Below, one piece after another: positions 32,501 through 43,202 of a stretch of 64,000 bases of DNA. Source of the stretch: Nevskia sp. (lineage in GTDB: Bacteria; Pseudomonadota; Gammaproteobacteria; Nevskiales; Nevskiaceae); contig NZ_JAKFUM010000007.1 of NCBI RefSeq assembly GCF_021732705.1, positions 1 through 64,000 of the forward strand, in the 5' to 3' direction. The translations under genes were made by a program, and so were the position numbers. Position 1 is the stretch's first letter; every line of letters begins with the position of its first letter. The notes under the pieces were generated by a model. It saw only the letters and a program-made list of their open reading frames with translations, was not told where the DNA came from and did no database searches.

Positions 32501-33233
32501 ACTGCGCAAGGTGTCGCGACGCTACGGCGCAGTCGTCGCGCTCGATGACCTGAGCCTGTCGTTCGCGGCCGGCACCGTCACGGCCGTGATCGGCAGCAGC
32601 GGCTCGGGCAAGTCGACCGTGCTGCGCCTGCTGCTCGGGCTCGACTGGCCGGATCAGGGCGAGGTGCGGGTCGGCGGCGAGCCGGTGACCCGGCGCAACC
32701 GGCTCGCGATTCGCCAGCGCATCGGCACGGTGATTCAGGACGGTGGCCTGTTCCCGCACCTGAGCGCGCGCGACAACGTGGCGCTGCTGCCGCGTCACCT
32801 TGGCTGGAGCGATGCCCGCATCGACCGCCGTGCCGATGAGCTTCGCGCGCTGGTGCAGCTGCCGGCGGACACGCTGCGACGCTATCCGTCGGAACTCTCC
32901 GGCGGCCAGCGCCAGCGCGTGGCGATGATGCGGGCGCTGATGACCGATCCGCCGGCGCTGCTGCTCGACGAGCCGCTGGGCGCACTCGATCCGATCGTTC
33001 GCCATGATCTGCAGGACGAGCTGAAGGCGCTGTTCGCGAGCCTCGGCAAGACCGTGTTGCTGGTCACGCACGATCTGCCGGAGGCCGCGTTCCTCGCGCC
33101 GCGACTGGTGCTGATGCAGCACGGCAAGCAGGTGCAGGACGGCACCTTGGCCGACCTGATCGAACGGCCGGCCAGCGACTTCGTCCGCCGTTTCGTCGAA
33201 GCCCAGCGCGGCCTGCCGGAGCGCGCGGCATGA
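32493..33233 (+). CDS. ABC transporter ATPase (osmoprotectant/quaternary amine type)
   Basis: GSSGSGKSTVLRLLLGL, LSGGQRQRVAMMRAL; start uncertain (CTG 32493 gives MFELRKVSRRYGA-like N-terminus; GTG 32511 in ORF track). Confidence 0.92.
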   Translation: MFELRKVSRRYGAVVALDDLSLSFAAGTVTAVIGSSGSGKSTVLRLLLGLDWPDQGEVRVGGEPVTRRNRLAIRQRIGTVIQDGGLFPHLSARDNVALLPRHLGWSDARIDRRADELRALVQLPADTLRRYPSELSGGQRQRVAMMRALMTDPPALLLDEPLGALDPIVRHDLQDELKALFASLGKTVLLVTHDLPEAAFLAPRLVLMQHGKQVQDGTLADLIERPASDFVRRFVEAQRGLPERAA

Positions 33234-34723
33234 GGCACCTGCTGGCCACGCTCGCCATGCTGCTGGCCATCGGCTTCGCGCGGGCGGACGAGCGGCCGTT
33301 GACCATCGGCTCGAAAAACTTCACCGAGTCGATCGTGCTGGCCGAAGTGCTGCGGCTGGAAGCGGCGCGCGCCGGCGCCACGATCGAGCACCGGCGCGCG
33401 ATGGGCGGCAGCGCGATCCTGTGGCAGGCGCTGCAGGCCGGCAGCATCGACGCCTACCCGGAATACAGCGGCACGCTGACGCAGGAACTTCTGAAAGGCG
33501 ACGTGCCGGCGACGGCCCACGTCGATGAACTGGCGGCCGCGCTCAAGCAGCGTGGTCTTGGCATCGGCCCCAGCCTCGGCTTCGATGACAGCTATGCGCT
33601 CGGCGTGTCCGGCGATACCGCCGCCACGCTCGGACTGCGGTCGATCAGCGATCTGGTGCGCCACCCGGAACTGCGGCTGGCGCTGTCGAACGAGTTCATG
33701 AGCCGGGCCGACGGCTGGCCGGGCCTCAAGGCTGCGTACGGCCTGCGCAACAGCACCGTCCAGGGCATGGATCATGGCCTCGCCTATCGCGCGCTGAATT
33801 CGGCGGCCGCCGATGTCATCGACCTGTACACTACCGATGCCGAGATCTCGACCTACGGCGTCACCGTGCTTGACGATGATCGCCACTACTTTCCGCCGTA
33901 CGAGGCGCACTGGCTGTATCGGCTGGACCGTGCCGAGGAACGCCCCGCGCTGAAGCAGGCGATCGAGGCACTGGCCGGCCGCATCACGCGCGAGCAGATG
34001 AGCCGCCTGAACTCGGCGGTGAGCTTCGGCAAGCGCAGCGAAACCGACGTGGCGCAGACCTTTCTCGGCCTCGCCGCCACCGGCACGCCGCCGGCCGACG
34101 ATCGCACCGCACGCCTGCTGGCGCGTACCACCGAGCACCTGCGGCTGGTCGGCATCTCGATGCTGCTGGCGTTGCTGATCGGCCTGCCGCTCGGCGTGCT
34201 CGCGGCAAAGCTGCCGCGCGTCGGTCAGATCACGCTGGCACTGACGGCGCTGCTGCAGACCTTGCCGTCACTGGCCCTGTTCGTGTTCCTGATTCCGCTG
34301 CTCGGCATCGGTGCAAAGCCGGCCATCGCCGCGCTGTTCCTGTACAGCCTGCTGCCGATCGTCCGCAACACGCAGACCGGCCTTGCGACGATCGCGCCGA
34401 ACCTGCGCGAATCGGCCGCTGCACTGGGGCTGCCGTGGTCCGTGCAGTTGCGCCGCATCGAACTGCCGCTGGCGCTGCGGACGATCCTCGCCGGCATCTC
34501 CACCGCCGCCGTGATCAATGTCGGCACGGCGACCCTGGGCGCCCTGATCGGCGCCGGCGGTTATGGCGAGCCGATTCTCACCGGCATCCGCCTCGACAAC
34601 ATTCCGCTGATCCTCGAAGGCGCGATCCCGGCATCGGCGCTCGCGCTGCTGGTGCTTGCCCTGTTCAGCGGACTGGAACGGCTGCTGACGCCACGCGGAC
34701 TGCGCGCATCGTCACGCAGCTGA
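33230..34723 (+). CDS. Fused substrate-binding protein and permease of osmoprotectant-type ABC transporter
   Basis: Signal peptide + LTIGSKNFTESIVLAEVLR (OpuC/ProX-like SBP) followed by permease region LLQTLPSLALFVFLIPLLGIG…RRIELPLALRTILAGI. Confidence 0.9.
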   Translation: MRHLLATLAMLLAIGFARADERPLTIGSKNFTESIVLAEVLRLEAARAGATIEHRRAMGGSAILWQALQAGSIDAYPEYSGTLTQELLKGDVPATAHVDELAAALKQRGLGIGPSLGFDDSYALGVSGDTAATLGLRSISDLVRHPELRLALSNEFMSRADGWPGLKAAYGLRNSTVQGMDHGLAYRALNSAAADVIDLYTTDAEISTYGVTVLDDDRHYFPPYEAHWLYRLDRAEERPALKQAIEALAGRITREQMSRLNSAVSFGKRSETDVAQTFLGLAATGTPPADDRTARLLARTTEHLRLVGISMLLALLIGLPLGVLAAKLPRVGQITLALTALLQTLPSLALFVFLIPLLGIGAKPAIAALFLYSLLPIVRNTQTGLATIAPNLRESAAALGLPWSVQLRRIELPLALRTILAGISTAAVINVGTATLGALIGAGGYGEPILTGIRLDNIPLILEGAIPASALALLVLALFSGLERLLTPRGLRASSRS

Positions 34724-34887
34724 TGCCTTGCGTGCGCTGGCGAACGGATGGGTGCGCGCGGAATTGATCGTGATCGGTCCGGCAATCGGCATGCGGAACC
34801 CGGCCGCTATACTTCGGCGCTGATCGCGGCGATGACCGCAATGGCCGCCGAACGGCGTCCTTCATTCCCAGAATTCGAGGAGATTCG

Positions 34888-35820
34888 ATGTCCGACGTGA
34901 TCCTGCACCACTATCCGATGTCGCCGTTCAGCGAAAAGCTGCGCGCGATTTTTGGATACAAGCAGCTGGCATGGAAATCGGTGATCACGCCGTTCGTGAT
35001 GCCGAAGCCGGACCTGATGCCGCTGACCGGTGGTTACCGCAAGGCACCGGTGATGCAGATCGGCCGCGACATCTACTGCGATACCGCATTGATGGTGCGC
35101 GTGCTCGATCGCCTGTTTCCGACGCCGCCGCTGATGCCGCTCGCGCACAAGGCCAGCTGCGCCGCGTTTGCCGCGCTCGAACAGACGCTGTTCTTCGCGG
35201 CCGTCCCGACGCTGTTCCAGCCGGCTGGGCTGAAGGTGATGATGGAACGCCTCGGGCCGCAGGCGCTCGACACCTTTTCCAAGGACCGTGCTGGCCTGTT
35301 CACCGGCGGCACGACATCCCGTCCGGGACCGGAGTTCGGGAAGACCCATTTCCTGCCGCTGATGAATGCGCTCGACCAGCAGCTCGCGACGTCGCCGTTC
35401 CTGCTCGGAGAAGCGCCGACCTTGGCCGACTTCACGTCGTACCACCCGGTCTGGTTCATTCTCGGCAACTCGGGCGTTGCGCCGCTGCTCGATCCGTTCA
35501 AGAACCTGCTGGCCTGGGCCGAGCGGATCAAGGCGCTGGGTCATGGCCAGCCGACCGATCTGTCCGGCGCCGATGCCATCGAAATCGCCCGCAGCAGCAC
35601 CGGCCTGCAGCCCCCGGACGGCCCGCTGCTGGAGCCGGAAGGCGTGCGCATCGGCTCGAAGGTCGTCGTCGCGGCAACCGACTACGGGGTCGATCCGGTG
35701 CACGGCGTGCTGATGCACGCCTCGGTGTTCGAGATCGCGATCAAGCGCGTCGACGAACGCGCCGGCGATGTCGTCGTCCATTTCCCGCGTGCCGGGTTCA
35801 AGGTCAAGGCGGAGGCCTGA
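34888..35820 (+). CDS. Glutathione S-transferase family protein
   Basis: N-terminal thioredoxin-like [27 protein letters not shown]…[24 protein letters not shown]-domain. Confidence 0.85.
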   Translation: MSDVILHHYPMSPFSEKLRAIFGYKQLAWKSVITPFVMPKPDLMPLTGGYRKAPVMQIGRDIYCDTALMVRVLDRLFPTPPLMPLAHKASCAAFAALEQTLFFAAVPTLFQPAGLKVMMERLGPQALDTFSKDRAGLFTGGTTSRPGPEFGKTHFLPLMNALDQQLATSPFLLGEAPTLADFTSYHPVWFILGNSGVAPLLDPFKNLLAWAERIKALGHGQPTDLSGADAIEIARSSTGLQPPDGPLLEPEGVRIGSKVVVAATDYGVDPVHGVLMHASVFEIAIKRVDERAGDVVVHFPRAGFKVKAEA

Positions 35821-35824
35821 GTCG

Positions 35825-36496
35825 ATGAGCACGGAAGCCAATTTCGTACCGCTGAAAACCTGGCGCGAGTTGCCGCACGACGAGATGCGCTTGCGCGCCG
35901 CTGCGTTTGCCGATGACATGCATCGTCGCCGCACCGTGCGCGAATATTCGCCGCGGCCGGTGCCTCGCGAAGTGATCGTCGATGCCGTGCGGGCTGCGGC
36001 ATCGGCGCCAAGCGGCGCCAACCAGCAGCCGTGGCATTTCGTGATCGTCGAGCGTGCGGACGTTCGCAAGCAGATCCGCGAAGGTGCCGAAGCCGAGGAG
36101 CGCGAGTTCTATGGCCGCCGCGCGCCGGACGAGTGGCTGGCCGCACTCGCCCCGCTCGGCACCGACGAGCACAAGCCGTTCCTCGAAACGGCGCCGTACC
36201 TGATCGCGATCTTCTACGAGCGCCACGGCGTCAAGCCGGACGGCTCGAAGTTCAAGACCTACTACGCGCCGGAATCGGTCGGCATCGCCACCGGCCTGCT
36301 GATCGCGGCCCTGCATCAGGCAGGACTCGCGACCTTGACCCACACGCCGTCCCCGATGGGTTTTCTGCGCGAGATCTTGCAGCGCCCGGTCAACGAGACG
36401 CCGTATCTGCTGCTGGTGACCGGCTACCCGGCCGACGACGTCAAGGTGCCGGACATCCGGCGCAAGGCGATGGCCGACATCCTGACCATCGTCTGA
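35825..36496 (+). CDS. Nitroreductase family protein
   Basis: [42 protein letters not shown]. Confidence 0.92.
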   Translation: MSTEANFVPLKTWRELPHDEMRLRAAAFADDMHRRRTVREYSPRPVPREVIVDAVRAAASAPSGANQQPWHFVIVERADVRKQIREGAEAEEREFYGRRAPDEWLAALAPLGTDEHKPFLETAPYLIAIFYERHGVKPDGSKFKTYYAPESVGIATGLLIAALHQAGLATLTHTPSPMGFLREILQRPVNETPYLLLVTGYPADDVKVPDIRRKAMADILTIV

Positions 36497-36547
36497 GCCG
36501 ACTCGAACGCCTTCGGCTCGCGCGAGCGAAGGCGTCGGGGCGAGTCC

Positions 36548-37111
36548 TTACGGCAGCATCCGCTGGATTTCCGGTTCCTTGTCGCGGAACTGGTGTTTCA
36601 GTGCGGCGCCGACGTGCAGCACGTACAGCCCGTACAGCAGAAAGCCGAAGACCTCGTGCACGAGGCCGAAGCGGTCGTGCAGCACTTCCTTGAAGCCCGG
36701 CTCGACGCTGCTGATCGCCGCGATTCGCGGCCATTCGAACAGGCCGTACAGGAACATCGGATGCTCGGCGGCATCCTTCCATGCCGAGTCGTGCATCCAG
36801 CCCGACAGCGGCAGCGCGATCATCACCACGTACAGCAGCGCATGCGCCATGTGCGCGGCGATCTTCTCCCACGCCGGATACTTGGCCGGCAGCGCCGGCG
36901 GCCGATGCGTGGCGCGCCACAACAGCCGCATCAGCGCCAGACCGAGCACCGTGATGCCGGTCGACTTGTGGGTATCGATCACTGGCCGCACCCAGGCATC
37001 CGGCAGGAAATCGACCGACCAGATCAGCAGCACGTTGACCACGATCAGCGTGGCGATCAGCCAGTGCAGGGCGACGGCGACGCGGGTGTACTTCTCGGGC
37101 AGGGTACTCAT
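36548..37111 (-). CDS. Cytochrome b561 family protein
   Basis: YTRVAVALHWLIATLIVVNVLL; IDTHKSTGITVLGLALMRLLWRATH; four TM helices with His residues. Confidence 0.9.
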   Translation of the reverse strand: MSTLPEKYTRVAVALHWLIATLIVVNVLLIWSVDFLPDAWVRPVIDTHKSTGITVLGLALMRLLWRATHRPPALPAKYPAWEKIAAHMAHALLYVVMIALPLSGWMHDSAWKDAAEHPMFLYGLFEWPRIAAISSVEPGFKEVLHDRFGLVHEVFGFLLYGLYVLHVGAALKHQFRDKEPEIQRMLP

Positions 37112-37138
37112 GTCGATGGCGGCAAGGGTTCGAGCAGT

Positions 37139-38596
37139 TCAGGGATTCGGCGATGATGCGGCTGGCGGCGGCAGGGTCGGCACCCAGTCGTTGCGGCGGC
37201 GCAGGAAGCTGATCCAGCCGAGCGTGGCTCCGGCATGACGCAGCAGCTGGAAGCTGAAAGGTTCGGCGAGTGCCGCACCCAGCGCAAGCCCCCAGGTCTT
37301 CAGGCTCACGCGCTGCCCCAGCCAGCGGTGATACAGATGCACCGACCACGCGTGATAGACCAGATCGATGCCGAGCTTGGTCGCGATCGTCGCGAGAATC
37401 TGCCAGATCACCGGCTGGCCGCTGATGGCGTACCAGCACAGCAGCGCGAACGCGGTGACACCGAACACCGGCTGCATCGTGTCGAGCACCTTCACCGGCA
37501 GCATCAGCACGCCGACCTTGCCATAGCGCGGGCTGCCGACCATGTCGCGGTTCTCGAAGATGGTTTCGAGGAAGCCGCCGAACCAGCGGCTGCGCTGACG
37601 CAGGAACTGGCGCAGGGTTGCCGGCGCATCGGTCTCGGCATGAGCCTCGCTGAACACGCGCACCTGCCAGTCGAGCCCGTGCCGGTACGAGTGCCGATGT
37701 AGACGATGGATCAGTTCGTAATCCTCGACCCGGCTCAGCGGGTCGAAGCCACCGACCGCCAGCAGCGGCTCGCGGCGGTAGCCGGCGAACGCGCCCGACA
37801 CCAGCAGCAGGGCATCGGAACGCACCCAGGCTTCGCGCGAGATGAACGCGCGCAGGTATTCGAAGGTCTGGAACCACTCGAACAGCCGTCCGGACACGCC
37901 CGGCGCGCAGCGCGGCCGCAGCACGCCGCAGCCGGCGACTAGCTTCGGGTTCGCCGCGAAGTCCCGGCGCAGCGCCGCGATGGCGTCCGGTGCCAGCACG
38001 GTGTCGGCATCGATGGTGACGACGACCTCGGTCGTCATCCGCGGCAGCGCCTCGTTCATCGACCGCGCCTTGCCGCTGTGCGGCTTGGCCAGCACGGCGA
38101 GCCGCCCCGCCCGTTCGATGCCATCCGGCCCCATGACCAACGCGAACTCGCGGCGCAGCCGCGCCAGCGAGTCGTCGGTGGAGCCGTCATCGGCGATGAA
38201 GATCAGGTCCGGTGGATCGGTCTGCGCCTGCAGCGCGCGGATGCAACTCGGCAGGATCTCGCGCTCGTTGCGCGCGGCCACGATCACGCCGACGGTCACC
38301 CGTTGCGCGGCTGTGGCGGTCGCCGCCTTGTGCCCGCCGGCAAAGCGCAGCCCGCGCGTCTGCCAGGCGACGTACAGCAGCAGCGAGGTGTCGTAACTGA
38401 CGTACAGCAGGCCGGCCGCCCAGACCACGAGGCCGCTCAGGCTGGCCGCACCGGCGAGCGACGCCAGCCAGGCGCTGACCACCAGCACGAACAGCAGGTT
38501 GCCGCGCAGCAGGCGGCCCGCGAGTTCCCAGCCGGTTTCGGGAGGCAGGATCGATGAGGAGTCAGGCAGCTTCAAACGGATTCTCGGGTCGGGCAA
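37139..38596 (-). CDS. Membrane glycosyltransferase family 2
   Basis: VGVIVAARNEREILPSCIRALQAQ; FIADDGSTDDS; QRSRWFGGFLET. Confidence 0.9.
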   Translation of the reverse strand: MPDPRIRLKLPDSSSILPPETGWELAGRLLRGNLLFVLVVSAWLASLAGAASLSGLVVWAAGLLYVSYDTSLLLYVAWQTRGLRFAGGHKAATATAAQRVTVGVIVAARNEREILPSCIRALQAQTDPPDLIFIADDGSTDDSLARLRREFALVMGPDGIERAGRLAVLAKPHSGKARSMNEALPRMTTEVVVTIDADTVLAPDAIAALRRDFAANPKLVAGCGVLRPRCAPGVSGRLFEWFQTFEYLRAFISREAWVRSDALLLVSGAFAGYRREPLLAVGGFDPLSRVEDYELIHRLHRHSYRHGLDWQVRVFSEAHAETDAPATLRQFLRQRSRWFGGFLETIFENRDMVGSPRYGKVGVLMLPVKVLDTMQPVFGVTAFALLCWYAISGQPVIWQILATIATKLGIDLVYHAWSVHLYHRWLGQRVSLKTWGLALGAALAEPFSFQLLRHAGATLGWISFLRRRNDWVPTLPPPAASSPNP

Positions 38597-38700
38597 CGCA
38601 CCGGGCGCGTCCAGCGTCGGGCATCAGGCAGCGGTAGACCGCCGATCGGCCAGCAAGTGCCCGCGAATCGGCAGCCACGGCGACGATGCCGATGCCTCGC

Positions 38701-39633
38701 TTACGGCGACTTCGCGGCACCGGATGCCGTCGGCACGGGTTGCGCAGGCGCCGGCCGGTTGTACAGGACGATCAGCAGCACGCCGGCCAGCACCAGCACG
38801 ATCGCGGCCAACTCGGTCGCCGTGAACACTTCGCCGCCAAAGGTCACGCCGAGCAGCAGCGCGATCACCGGATTGACGTAGGCATAGCTCGTCGCCAGCG
38901 ATGGCGACACCGTCTGCACCAGATAGATGTACGCGCTGAACGCCAGCACGCTGCCAGCCAGCGTCAGGTAGACCACCGACAGCATCGCCTTCGGCGTGGT
39001 CACGAGCTGCCAGGACTCGCCGGCGGCATGGCTCGCACCGAGGAACACGACGCCGGCCGACAGCATCTGGCAGGCCGTGCTCATCGCGCCTTTCGGCAGA
39101 TCGATCCGCCGGCTCCAGACCGAGCCGAACGCCCAGCTCACCGGCGCGATGATCAACAGGCTGGCCGACAGCGGATTGGCCGCGAAATCGCCATCCAGAT
39201 TCAGCAGCACGATGCCCGAGAAGCCGACCAGCAGCCCGAGCCACTGCAAGGCCTTCGGCCAGGCGCCCCAGATACCGCCGAACAGGCTCGCCCACAGCGG
39301 CATCGTCGCCACCGCCGTCGCCGCCAGCGCCGACCCGACCGACTGCTGCGCGTAGACCACCGCGCCATTGCCGACATTCAGCAACAGGAAGCCGATCACG
39401 ATCGAAAACCCGACTTGCCGACGTGTCGGCAGCGCATGGCCACGCAGCCGCAGGAACGCCATCAGCACGCTGCCGGCAATGACGAAGCGCAGCCCCGGAA
39501 AGAACAGCGGCGGATACTCCGCCAGCGCGAAGTGGATCGCCAGATAGGTCGACCCCCAGACGAAATACACGGCCGCCAGCGACAGCCACACCAACAGCGG
39601 CAGCCGCCCCGAGGCGGCAGGCAAGGCATTCAC
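38701..39633 (-). CDS. EamA/DMT family transporter
   Basis: Multiple TMs; LAAVYFVWGSTYLAIHFALAEYPPLFFPGLRFVIAG. Confidence 0.92.
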   Translation of the reverse strand: MNALPAASGRLPLLVWLSLAAVYFVWGSTYLAIHFALAEYPPLFFPGLRFVIAGSVLMAFLRLRGHALPTRRQVGFSIVIGFLLLNVGNGAVVYAQQSVGSALAATAVATMPLWASLFGGIWGAWPKALQWLGLLVGFSGIVLLNLDGDFAANPLSASLLIIAPVSWAFGSVWSRRIDLPKGAMSTACQMLSAGVVFLGASHAAGESWQLVTTPKAMLSVVYLTLAGSVLAFSAYIYLVQTVSPSLATSYAYVNPVIALLLGVTFGGEVFTATELAAIVLVLAGVLLIVLYNRPAPAQPVPTASGAAKSP

Positions 39634-39743
39634 GGAAAATTCTCGAAAAGGCAGGCGCGCATGGTACGCCCGTCGGCACGGGCTGTTGCCCTGCCCGGGC
39701 GATCCGCGAGACAGGACGCGAACCGCCGCACGGTACGCCGCGA

Positions 39744-41366
39744 TCAGCCGCCGCGCAGCACCTCATGCGCACAGTTGCGTCCCGGAGCACCCGTCACGCC
39801 GCCGCCCGGATGGTTGCCGGAGCCGCACAGGAACAGGCCGCGCAGCGGCGTGCGGTAGTCGGCCCAGCCGGGGATCGGGCGCATCGAGAACAGCTGGTGC
39901 AGCGCCATCGAGCCGTGGAAGATGTTGCCGCCGGTGAGGGCGAAGCGACGTTCGAGGTCCAGCGGCGTCAGTATCTGACGGTACAGCACGCTGGCGGCGA
40001 AGTTCGGCGCATAGTCGTTGACGGCGGCGATGCAGCGGTCGGCGAAGTCTTCGCGGATCGCATCCCAGTGCAGGCCTTCGGCAAGCTGGTACGGCGCGTA
40101 CTGGACGAACATCTGCACGATGTGATGGCCCGGCGGCGCCAAGGTGGTGTCGACCGAGGTCGGAATCGTCAGTTCGAGGATCGGCGCCGTCGACGGCTGG
40201 CCACGGCGGGCATCGTCGTACGCGGCTTCGAGGTATTCCATCGTCGGGCTGATGTGGATCGTGCCGCGATGCTGCGGGCCGACCGTCGCCTTGCCCGGCA
40301 TCGCGGTGAAATCCGGCAGCTCGGACACTGCGAGATTGATCTTCATCGAGGCGCTGGCGTAATCGATGCGGGCCACCGCGTCGGCGAACGGCTTCGGCAG
40401 CGCCGTGGCCGGCAGCAGCTTGCGGAAGGTGACGTCGGGCGTCGCGTTCGAGATCACGGTCTTCGCGCGAATCACGTCGCCGCCACGCATCCGTACGCCG
40501 ACCGCACGGCCGTCTTCGACCACGATTTCGCCGACTTCCGCCCCGAGGCGAATCTCGACACCCGCCGCGCGCGCGGACGCAGCCATTGCCTGCGTCACCG
40601 CGCCCATGCCGCCTTCGACATAGCCCCAGACGCCGCGGGCGCCGCCGGCCGTGCCCATGACGTGGTGCAGCAGGACGTAGCCGGTGCCCGGTGCCGAAAT
40701 CGGTTGCTGCGCGCCGATCACGGCATCGGTGGCGAGGGTGGCCTTCAGCACGTCGGACTCGAACCAGCGATCGAGGATCGGCCGCGCCGCGCCGGTCAGC
40801 AGTTCGATGCTCTGCGGCAGTTCGTCGCCCAGCGCCTGCATCGCGCGATACAGCTTGCGGCTGCGGCGCAGCTCGCGCAGGCGCGACAGCCAGCCCCGCG
40901 CGCGCCATGAGGCCGGCAGCGGCAGCAGATCGGCCGGCGGCTCGGTCAGCAGTGGCTCGATGCATTCGGCGACGCGCGTCAGCCAAGCTTCGTATTTCGG
41001 GTAGGCCTCGGCATCGCGGGCGGAGAACTTCGCGATCTCGCGATGGTTCAGCGCTTCGTCCGGTCCCATCAGCAGTGAGCGGCCGTCCGGCAGCGGCGTG
41101 AATGACGACGGGTTGCGGCCCAGCACCTTGTAGCCGTGCTTCGCGAGTTCCATTTCCTCAACCACTTCCGGCAGCAGCAGGCTGATCAGGTAGGACGCCG
41201 TGGAGGCGCGATAACCGGGCGCGATGTCTTCGGTCACCGCGGCACCGCCGACCACCGTGTGGCGTTCGAGCACCAGCACTTTCTTCCCGGCCTTGGCCAG
41301 GGTCGTGGCGCAGACCAGGCCGTTGTGGCCGCCGCCGATCAGGATTGCGTCGTAGCTGAAGGTCAT
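39744..41366 (-). CDS. NAD(P)/FAD-dependent oxidoreductase (phytoene desaturase/PYROXD2-like)
   Basis: DAILIGGGHNGLVCATTLAKAGKKVLVLERHTVVGGAAVTED; C-terminal GLFLCGSGNHPGGGVTGAPGRN. Confidence 0.92.
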   Translation of the reverse strand: MTFSYDAILIGGGHNGLVCATTLAKAGKKVLVLERHTVVGGAAVTEDIAPGYRASTASYLISLLLPEVVEEMELAKHGYKVLGRNPSSFTPLPDGRSLLMGPDEALNHREIAKFSARDAEAYPKYEAWLTRVAECIEPLLTEPPADLLPLPASWRARGWLSRLRELRRSRKLYRAMQALGDELPQSIELLTGAARPILDRWFESDVLKATLATDAVIGAQQPISAPGTGYVLLHHVMGTAGGARGVWGYVEGGMGAVTQAMAASARAAGVEIRLGAEVGEIVVEDGRAVGVRMRGGDVIRAKTVISNATPDVTFRKLLPATALPKPFADAVARIDYASASMKINLAVSELPDFTAMPGKATVGPQHRGTIHISPTMEYLEAAYDDARRGQPSTAPILELTIPTSVDTTLAPPGHHIVQMFVQYAPYQLAEGLHWDAIREDFADRCIAAVNDYAPNFAASVLYRQILTPLDLERRFALTGGNIFHGSMALHQLFSMRPIPGWADYRTPLRGLFLCGSGNHPGGGVTGAPGRNCAHEVLRGG

Positions 41367-41394
41367 CGTCAGTCTCGGTAGTCAGGGGTGCTGC

Positions 41395-42360
41395 TCAGGC
41401 GGCTTGCGGCGCGGCCGCACGGCTGCGCTCGCTGACCGCGACGATCACGCCGGCAATCAGGATCGCGGTGCCGATCAGCACGGTCAGTGGTGGTGCAGCA
41501 CCGCTCCAGACCGCGCCGTAGGCAATGCCGGCAATGGTTTCGAACACGATCATCTGGCCGAGCAGCGACGACGGCAGGCTGTGGCTCGACATGTTCCACA
41601 GGGTATTCGCCGCCCACGACGTGACCAGTCCGAGGAACAGGCTGATGCCGCCGAACAGCCACCAGCCCTGCGCCACGGGGATGGTGGCCGGCTGGGTGGC
41701 GGCAAACAGCAGCAGCGAGAACGGCAGCGCCGCGGCACCCTGCAATGACGTCCATTGCAGGCCGGTCATGCCGCCGGGTCTGGCGACGGCGAGTTTCAGG
41801 CGCTCGGCATTCATCACGCCGTAGACCGTCCACAGCAGCAGCGATCCGGTGGCGCAGGCCCAGCCGATCAGCTCGTCGCGGGTTGGCCCATCGACGAAGG
41901 CCGTGCTGCCCTTCGCGGCCGTCGGGGCCTGCGCCAGCCACAGACCGCCGAGGATCAGCAGCAGCGCCCACAGATAGCGCGCCGTCAGCGGCTGCCGATC
42001 CCGAATGCGTGCGGCCAGCGAGACGGTGACCGGCAGCAGCCCGATGATCAGGGTCGGCATCACGTAGCCAGCCTTCTGCACCGACACGCTGAGCAGCGCG
42101 TAGTACAGAAGATTGCCGAACAAGGTCAGCACCGCGGCTTCGCGCCACAACGCGGCATCCCGCAGATTCACGCGGCCGCGCCGATGCAGCAGCCACAGGG
42201 TCACGATCGAACCCAGGCCATAAGCCATGTAGCGCCCGGCGGCGACCGCGAGTCCGGGCCAGTCGCTGAGGATCAGCGGGCCGACGAAGGCAAAGCCCCA
42301 GCCGGCGCAGGCCAGGATCGCGTAGAGAATGCCGATGCGCACGCGGGCGGCCGAGTTCAT
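41395..42360 (-). CDS. EamA/DMT family transporter
   Basis: Multiple TMs from MNSAARVRIGILYAILACAGWGFAFVGPLIL. Confidence 0.88.
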   Translation of the reverse strand: MNSAARVRIGILYAILACAGWGFAFVGPLILSDWPGLAVAAGRYMAYGLGSIVTLWLLHRRGRVNLRDAALWREAAVLTLFGNLLYYALLSVSVQKAGYVMPTLIIGLLPVTVSLAARIRDRQPLTARYLWALLLILGGLWLAQAPTAAKGSTAFVDGPTRDELIGWACATGSLLLWTVYGVMNAERLKLAVARPGGMTGLQWTSLQGAAALPFSLLLFAATQPATIPVAQGWWLFGGISLFLGLVTSWAANTLWNMSSHSLPSSLLGQMIVFETIAGIAYGAVWSGAAPPLTVLIGTAILIAGVIVAVSERSRAAAPQAA

Positions 42361-42890
42361 CGCAGGGTCACGAGGTCGACGGCGACGGTGCGTTCGCCAT
42401 CGCCGAGCCAGACCTGACCATCCTGAATCGTGCAGTGCAGCTGCATCGTCCGCTGTGCCAGCTGCGCCAAGGTCACGTCGCCGCTGACATTGACCTTGCG
42501 CACGCCGAGGTTCTTCGCCCGCGCCAGCTTCGGCTCCGCCAGCTGCCACCACGGATCCGCCGCACGATTGAAGCCATAGACGAAGACCTGCCCGGCGCGG
42601 CCGCAGGCGCGAATCACGTTCTTCTCGTCCGGCTGGCCGAGTTCGATCCATTCCTCGACCAGGCCGGTCAGATCCTTGCGCCAGAGGTCGGGCTCGTCCG
42701 GATCGCTCAAGCCCTTGCCGAGTTCCAGCCGCTCGTGCGCGTGCAGCGCGAACACCAGCACGCGCACCATCATGCGTTCGTCGGTCTCCGACGGATGGCG
42801 GGCAATGGTCAACGCATGCTCCGCGTAATAGCCGCGATCCATGTCGGCGATCTGCAGTTGTGCCTTGAAGATGGTGGCCTTGAGCGCCAT
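42357..42890 (-). CDS. yaeQ: YaeQ family protein
   Basis: MALKATIFKAQLQIADMDRGYYAEHALTIARHPSETDERMMVRVLVFALHA. Confidence 0.93.
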   Translation of the reverse strand: MALKATIFKAQLQIADMDRGYYAEHALTIARHPSETDERMMVRVLVFALHAHERLELGKGLSDPDEPDLWRKDLTGLVEEWIELGQPDEKNVIRACGRAGQVFVYGFNRAADPWWQLAEPKLARAKNLGVRKVNVSGDVTLAQLAQRTMQLHCTIQDGQVWLGDGERTVAVDLVTLR

Positions 42891-43202
42891 TCGAGTCGAT
42901 TTTCGGGGTGCCGGCACGCGGCGAACGCGTGTTTTACGGGAAAGCGCTGGCAAAGACCATGATCTGGCGCGGTTGCCGGGCGATCCGCGTCGTTCGGCCG
43001 GAATCGCGCTCACGCGACGCTCTGGCAAACACCTTGCCAGACCCCGGCATGCGGCCCCGCGATTCGACCTGCCAGCACGTTGCAACGCATTGCGAACGGG
43101 TTGGCAGTTCGCGGCATCGGTGCGCTCTATCTACTGGCGATATCGGCCTGAAACCTGCAGCCTGCGCACCGGCCGCATTGCCTCGATCTTTCACGCTCCC
43201 CG

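Noticed and set aside
29834-32509. Minus-strand 891-aa ORF
   Set aside because: Antisense to zinc-ribbon and LysR genes; Arg/Gly/His-rich shadow frame
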